Assembly (NCBI RefSeq): GCF_017795745.1
Contig: NZ_CP059067.1
Location: 5,332,001-5,396,000, forward strand
Length of the DNA: 64,000 nucleotides
Origin: Rhizobacter sp. AJA081-3
GTDB taxonomy: Bacteria; Pseudomonadota; Gammaproteobacteria; Burkholderiales; Burkholderiaceae_C
Reading direction: 5' to 3'
Position numbers and translations under genes: made by a program. This document shows, piece by piece, positions 60,170 to 64,000 of this stretch (position 1 is its first letter; each line of letters starts with the position of its first letter). The notes below the pieces were generated by a model. That model did not search any database. It saw only the letters and a list, made by a program, of their open reading frames with translations, and was not told the origin of the DNA.

Positions 60170-60379
60170 ATGAACAAGCCCGCAGCCACCCCCGTGCCCG
60201 CCCCGAAGACCCTGGCGGAACAGAAGGCCGACTTCACTGCCGAGGGCTCGCCGCCACCCGGCAAGGTCGCGACGTCCACGCCGGACACGGCGGCCGAGCC
60301 GGGCAAGGCCACGCCGCCCCGGAAGCCGGTCCGCGCAACGCTCACGCTGAAACGGCCGGCCGCGCGAACCAGTCCGTAG
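60170..60379 (+). CDS. Small Pro/Ala/Lys-rich hypothetical protein
   Basis: 69 residues, no signal peptide, disordered composition (Pro, Ala, Lys, Thr) ending in a basic LTLKRPAARTSP. ACAGG lies a few bases before the ATG. Nothing in it indicates function; codon use fits the neighbours. The 284 bases before it (59886-60169) show no gene, terminator or repeat that I can support. Confidence 0.5.
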   Translation: MNKPAATPVPAPKTLAEQKADFTAEGSPPPGKVATSTPDTAAEPGKATPPRKPVRATLTLKRPAARTSP

Positions 60380-60490
60380 ACTGCCCCTGCGTGTACGTTG
60401 CTGCACAGAAGCATCGCCGCGGCTCGCCTAGATTGGCGACGCGAACTCGCTTCATCCGCAGGCGAGTGCACAACCATCGAGGTGCCTGCC

Positions 60491-60631
60491 ATGAAGCTCT
60501 GCCCGATTGCCATCGCCATCACCTGCCGAAGATGCCCGATCGTGAAGGTCTGCCCCGTGAAGACGGTGATCGGCGACTACGTCGAGCCCAGCCGGGCGAA
60601 ACCTGCTGCCGGCAAGGTGAAGAAGCGCTAG
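60491..60631 (+). CDS. 46-residue four-cysteine microprotein
   Basis: Sequence begins MKLCPIAIAITCRRCPIVKVC and continues PVKTVIGDY to a basic Lys-rich tail. Cys4, Cys12, Cys15 and Cys21 with intervening Pro suggest a small metal- or disulphide-stabilised knuckle. No signal peptide. Similar tiny proteins occur in Burkholderiales, to my recollection without known function. The ribosome binding site is weak (GGTGCC), so the call rests on the ordered cysteine pattern and coding-like third positions. Confidence 0.6.
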   Translation: MKLCPIAIAITCRRCPIVKVCPVKTVIGDYVEPSRAKPAAGKVKKR

Positions 60632-60745
60632 CGAGTCCGGCCACGGCCATTCGCGTCACGCCTTCGCCGCAGGCGGAGTCCGGTCGCACGGCGCTGCCTC
60701 GGGCGCCGGATAATCGAGGCCGTTGAACTTCACGGCGGGCACATC

Positions 60746-61486
60746 ATGCGTTTGCAGGGCAAGGCGGCCATCGTCACCGGCGGGGGCTCGGGCTTCGGCG
60801 AGGGCATCGTGAGGAAGTTCGTCGCCGAGGGCGCCAAGGTGCTCATCGCCGACCGCGACGAAGCGGCCGCCAAGCGCGTCGCGCAGGCCACCGGCGCGCA
60901 GTGGCTACGGGTGGACGTGAGCCGCGCCGCCGACGTCAAGGCCATGGCCGACGCGGCCTTCGCGCATTTCGGCGCGCTCGACGTCCTGGTCAACAACGCC
61001 GGCATCGGTCACCTGCCCCAGCCGCTGGAAGGCCTGCCGGAAGACGACTTCGACCGCATCGTCGCGGTCAACATGAAGGCGATCTACCTGGCCGCCGTGG
61101 AGATCGTGCCGCGCATGAAGGCGGCCGGCCGAGGCGTCATCCTGAACATGGCCAGCACCGCCGGCGTGAGCCCGCGGCCGCGGCTGACCTGGTACAACGC
61201 CAGCAAGGGCTGGGTGATCACCGCCACGCGCTCGATGGCCGCCGAGCTCGCGCCCTTCGGCATCCGCGTCGTCGCACTCAACCCGGTGGCCGGCGAGACG
61301 CCGCTGCTGGCCACCTTCATGGGCGAGGACACGCCGGCGATGCGTGCGAAGTTCCTAGCCACCATCCCGATCGGGCGCTTCTCGACGCCCGAAGACCTCG
61401 GCAACGCAGCCTGCTTCCTGTGCAGCGACGAGGCGTCGATGATCACCGGCGTGGCGATGGAGGTCGATGGCGGACGCTGCATCTGA
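60746..61486 (+). CDS. SDR-family oxidoreductase, FabG/glucose-dehydrogenase-like
   Basis: 246 residues, classical SDR: TGGGSGFGEGI cofactor motif, DRDEAA acidic end of strand 2 (NAD preference), NNAG, catalytic Ser in MASTAG, and YNASKG as Tyr-x-x-x-Lys, with the standard C-terminal VDGGRCI. Substrate unknown. It stands apart from the sugar operons, with unrelated small genes on both sides. The nearest upstream sequence has no strong ribosome binding site, but the start fits the family precisely. Confidence 0.88.
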   Translation: MRLQGKAAIVTGGGSGFGEGIVRKFVAEGAKVLIADRDEAAAKRVAQATGAQWLRVDVSRAADVKAMADAAFAHFGALDVLVNNAGIGHLPQPLEGLPEDDFDRIVAVNMKAIYLAAVEIVPRMKAAGRGVILNMASTAGVSPRPRLTWYNASKGWVITATRSMAAELAPFGIRVVALNPVAGETPLLATFMGEDTPAMRAKFLATIPIGRFSTPEDLGNAACFLCSDEASMITGVAMEVDGGRCI

Positions 61487-61501
61487 GCACGCGGCGCCGC
61501 T

Positions 61502-61840
61502 TCAATCGCGGTGCTGCGTGTAGCGCTCGATCACCCAGCGGTGCTGCACGAAGAGCACCGGCTGGTCGCAGGCAGCGTAGCGGTTGCAGTAACGGCCCCA
61601 ATGGCCCTTCTGCGTCGGCGGCACGTAGAGGTAGACCGGCGCCTGGGGGGTCGAGCCGGCCGAGGCATCGATCACCAGCGGCTGCGCGTAGACCACCGGC
61701 GGCGGCGAGTCGCCGATGTCGATTCGGCCATAGTCACCGGGCTGTCGCACGGCAATGGCCTGTGCGCCGTCGCAGGCCTGGGCGCTGACGGAGGCCGCCG
61801 CCAGGGCGGCGAGTGTGAAGGAGGCGAGGCGCTGGCGCAT
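61502..61840 (-). CDS. Small secreted hypothetical protein
   Basis: 112 residues with a signal peptide (MRQRLASFTLAALAAASVSAQA-C). The mature part has four cysteines in ACDGAQ, YCNRYAACDQ and an aromatic-rich PVYLYVPP and VLFVQHRWVIERYTQH region. Such small proteins are common in Burkholderiales and unassigned. The first mature residue is Cys, but the preceding AQA is a Sec cleavage site rather than a lipobox. Convergent with the SDR gene. Confidence 0.7.
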   Translation of the reverse strand: MRQRLASFTLAALAAASVSAQACDGAQAIAVRQPGDYGRIDIGDSPPPVVYAQPLVIDASAGSTPQAPVYLYVPPTQKGHWGRYCNRYAACDQPVLFVQHRWVIERYTQHRD

Positions 61841-61955
61841 GACGAGGCCTCTGCGGTCGTCGCCCGGGCCGGATCGCACCGTGGCGAGGCGCAGGCTGCG
61901 CCGACTGCACTGTGCCCCTTGCCCGCGCCGGCTTCTGTGCGCTGGCGTACACGCG

Positions 61956-62694
<739 letters not shown>

Positions 62695-62705
<11 letters not shown>

Positions 62706-63345
62706 GCTTGAAGCTCCTCTCGAGTCGCCGGCTCCAGGCCGAGATCGGCCAGCACAGCAGGAAGTACATCAGCGCCACGCAGGCGTAGACGGTGAAGGGC
62801 TTGAAGGTGGCGTTGGTAATCATCGTGCCGGCCTTGGTCAGCTCGATGAAGCCGATCACCGAGGCCAGCGCCGTGCCCTTGATCACCTGCACGAGAAAGC
62901 CCACCGTCGGCGGCAGCGCGATGCGCAGCGCCTGCGGGCCGATGACATGGCGCATGGTCTCGGAAAAGCTCATCGCCAGGCTGGCCGCCGCCTCCCATTG
63001 GCCCTTGGGCACGGCATTCACGCAGCCGCGCCAGATCTCGGTGAGGAAGGCGCTGGTGTACAGCGTCAGTGCCAGCGCCGCGGCCAGCCAGGCCGGCACG
63101 TTGATGCCGAACAGCGCGAGGCCGAAGTAGGCGAGGAACAGCTGCATCAGCAGCGGCGTGCCCTGGAACAGCTGCACGTACGCCGACACGCCCGTTTGCG
63201 CGCCGCGCAGCTTCGCCAGCCGCACGAGCAGCAGGCCCAGCGCCACCAGCCCGCCGCCGACGAAGGCGACCAGCGACAGCAGCACCGTCCAGCGCGCCGC
63301 CATCAGCAGGTTGCGGAAGATGTCCCAGAGGCTGAAGTCGACCAT
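62695..63345 (-). CDS. Amino-acid ABC transporter permease (HisM/GlnP class)
   Basis: 216 residues with about five membrane segments. [17 protein letters not shown] and the coupling loop [32 protein letters not shown] (spread over residues 110-141) are hallmarks of HEQN-type permeases. The ATG at 63345 follows a 20-base gap from the partner permease stop. Forms the pore with the edge-truncated permease; powered by the ATPase overlapping its 3' end. Confidence 0.9.
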
Positions 63346-63365
63346 GGTCCGAAGTCCAGAGGCCT

Positions 63366-64000
63366 TCAGCGGCCCTGCGGCACGCGGCCGAAGATCCACT
63401 TCGGGCCCAGCCAGTTCAGCGTCTGGCGCAGCAGGATCGACAGCGCGAGGTAGATCGCGGTGGCGACGATGAAGGACTCGAAGGCGCGGAAGTTGCGGCT
63501 CTGGATCAGGTTGGCGAAGTAGCTCAGCTCCTGCGCGGCGATCTGCCCGCACACCGCCGAGCCGAGCATGACGATGACGATCTGGCTGGTCATCGCCGGC
63601 CACACGCGTGCCAGCGCCGGCGGCAGCACCACCCGCAGGAAGACCTGCGCCTCGGTCATCGCCAGGCTGCGCGCCGCCTCGATCTGGCCGCGCGGCGTGC
63701 CCTCGATGCCGGCGCGCGCGATCTCGGCGGCGTAGGCGCCCAGGTTGACCACCATGGCGATCACCGAGGCGATCTCCGGATTCAGCTTGACGCCCAGGCT
63801 GGGCAGCCCGAAGAAGATGAAGAACAGCTGCACGATGAAGGGCGTGTTGCGGATCAGCTCGACGTAGACGCCGACCACCGCACGCAGCCACGCCGGCCCC
63901 CAGGCGCGCGCCCAGCCGCAGGCCACGCCCAGGCCCACGCCCAGCACGGCGGACACCGCCGTCAGCCCGAGCGTGAAGGCCGCGCCGCGCAGCAGCTGCG
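63366..64000 (-). CDS. Amino-acid ABC transporter permease, C-terminal part (runs off right edge)
   Basis: At least 211 residues; the reading frame stays open to the window end and the first residues seen ([20 protein letters not shown]) match the usual N-terminal TM1 region of HisQ-type permeases, so little is missing. [20 protein letters not shown] and [27 protein letters not shown] are family hallmarks. A GTG at 63956 lies inside TM1 and is not the true start. Partner of the downstream permease. Confidence 0.88.
   Translation of the reverse strand, partial: QLLRGAAFTLGLTAVSAVLGVGLGVACGWARAWGPAWLRAVVGVYVELIRNTPFIVQLFFIFFGLPSLGVKLNPEIASVIAMVVNLGAYAAEIARAGIEGTPRGQIEAARSLAMTEAQVFLRVVLPPALARVWPAMTSQIVIVMLGSAVCGQIAAQELSYFANLIQSRNFRAFESFIVATAIYLALSILLRQTLNWLGPKWIFGRVPQGR

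Overview
The window is GC-rich and packed with short-spaced, often ATGA- or GTGA-overlapping operons. Gene content points to a betaproteobacterium of the order Burkholderiales: a DUF4148 protein, a GlpSTPQUV-type glycerol ABC transporter, a ChvE-GguAB sugar transporter with GguC and a LysR regulator, and numerous small Ala/Lys/Pro-rich proteins. The genus cannot be fixed from the sequence alone. It looks chromosomal. There is no insertion sequence, prophage, tRNA, rRNA or CRISPR array.

Layout. 1-1959: the start of rlpA (cell-wall lytic transglycosylase, cut by the left edge) and an HD-GYP protein. 1971-11948: a complete glycerol regulon. The minus-strand operon glpD-glpS-glpT-glpP-glpQ-glpU-glpV diverges from plus-strand glpR-glpK, with a likely GlpR operator between them. 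Glycerol is imported by an ABC system, phosphorylated by GlpK and oxidised by GlpD. 11976-17873: a lipoprotein, a VOC protein, a WYL regulator, a DUF4148 protein diverging from an OmpR-type two-component pair, a GST and a methyltransferase. 17886-21797: a very unusual membrane-embedded alpha/beta hydrolase and a TTC38-like TPR protein. 21802-33984: an amidase plus a peptide-type ABC transporter whose genes are scattered (binding protein and one ATPase; then the second ATPase with pcm; then two permeases). Between the pieces lie a cytochrome c lipoprotein with a hexanucleotide repeat, a lone four-helix sensor, a LysR/epimerase pair, and two pseudogene scraps of the same transporter. 33998-38433: an aldehyde dehydrogenase, a lipoprotein, and a TIR-domain protein translationally coupled to a secreted double-DTG aspartic protease. 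38554-42068: a DUF4198 protein, a HupE/UreJ protein with an EF-hand-like loop, a TPR protein and a tiny Ala/Lys-rich secreted protein. 42129-58834: a pentose/galactose catabolic island. 58851-64000: small proteins, a frameshifted DsbA-family gene, a second SDR, and a polar amino-acid ABC transporter cut by the right edge.

How the sugar island fits together. ChvE-GguAB and a YtfQRT-YjfF-type transporter would import aldoses. An aldose 1-epimerase interconverts anomers. An SDR dehydrogenase, an SMP-30 lactonase, an IlvD/Edd arabonate-type dehydratase, GguC (AraD1) and a ketoglutarate-semialdehyde dehydrogenase then give the non-phosphorylative L-arabinose route to 2-oxoglutarate. A GbpR-like LysR protein sits in the middle as the probable regulator.

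Most notable observations: paired complementary defects in the GlpS/GlpT ATPases, the coupled TIR-protease pair, the duplicated transporter junction relics near 30 kb, and intrinsic terminators placed just after the binding-protein gene in both sugar transporters. No clear-cut new multi-gene system was found. The TIR-protease pair is the best candidate.
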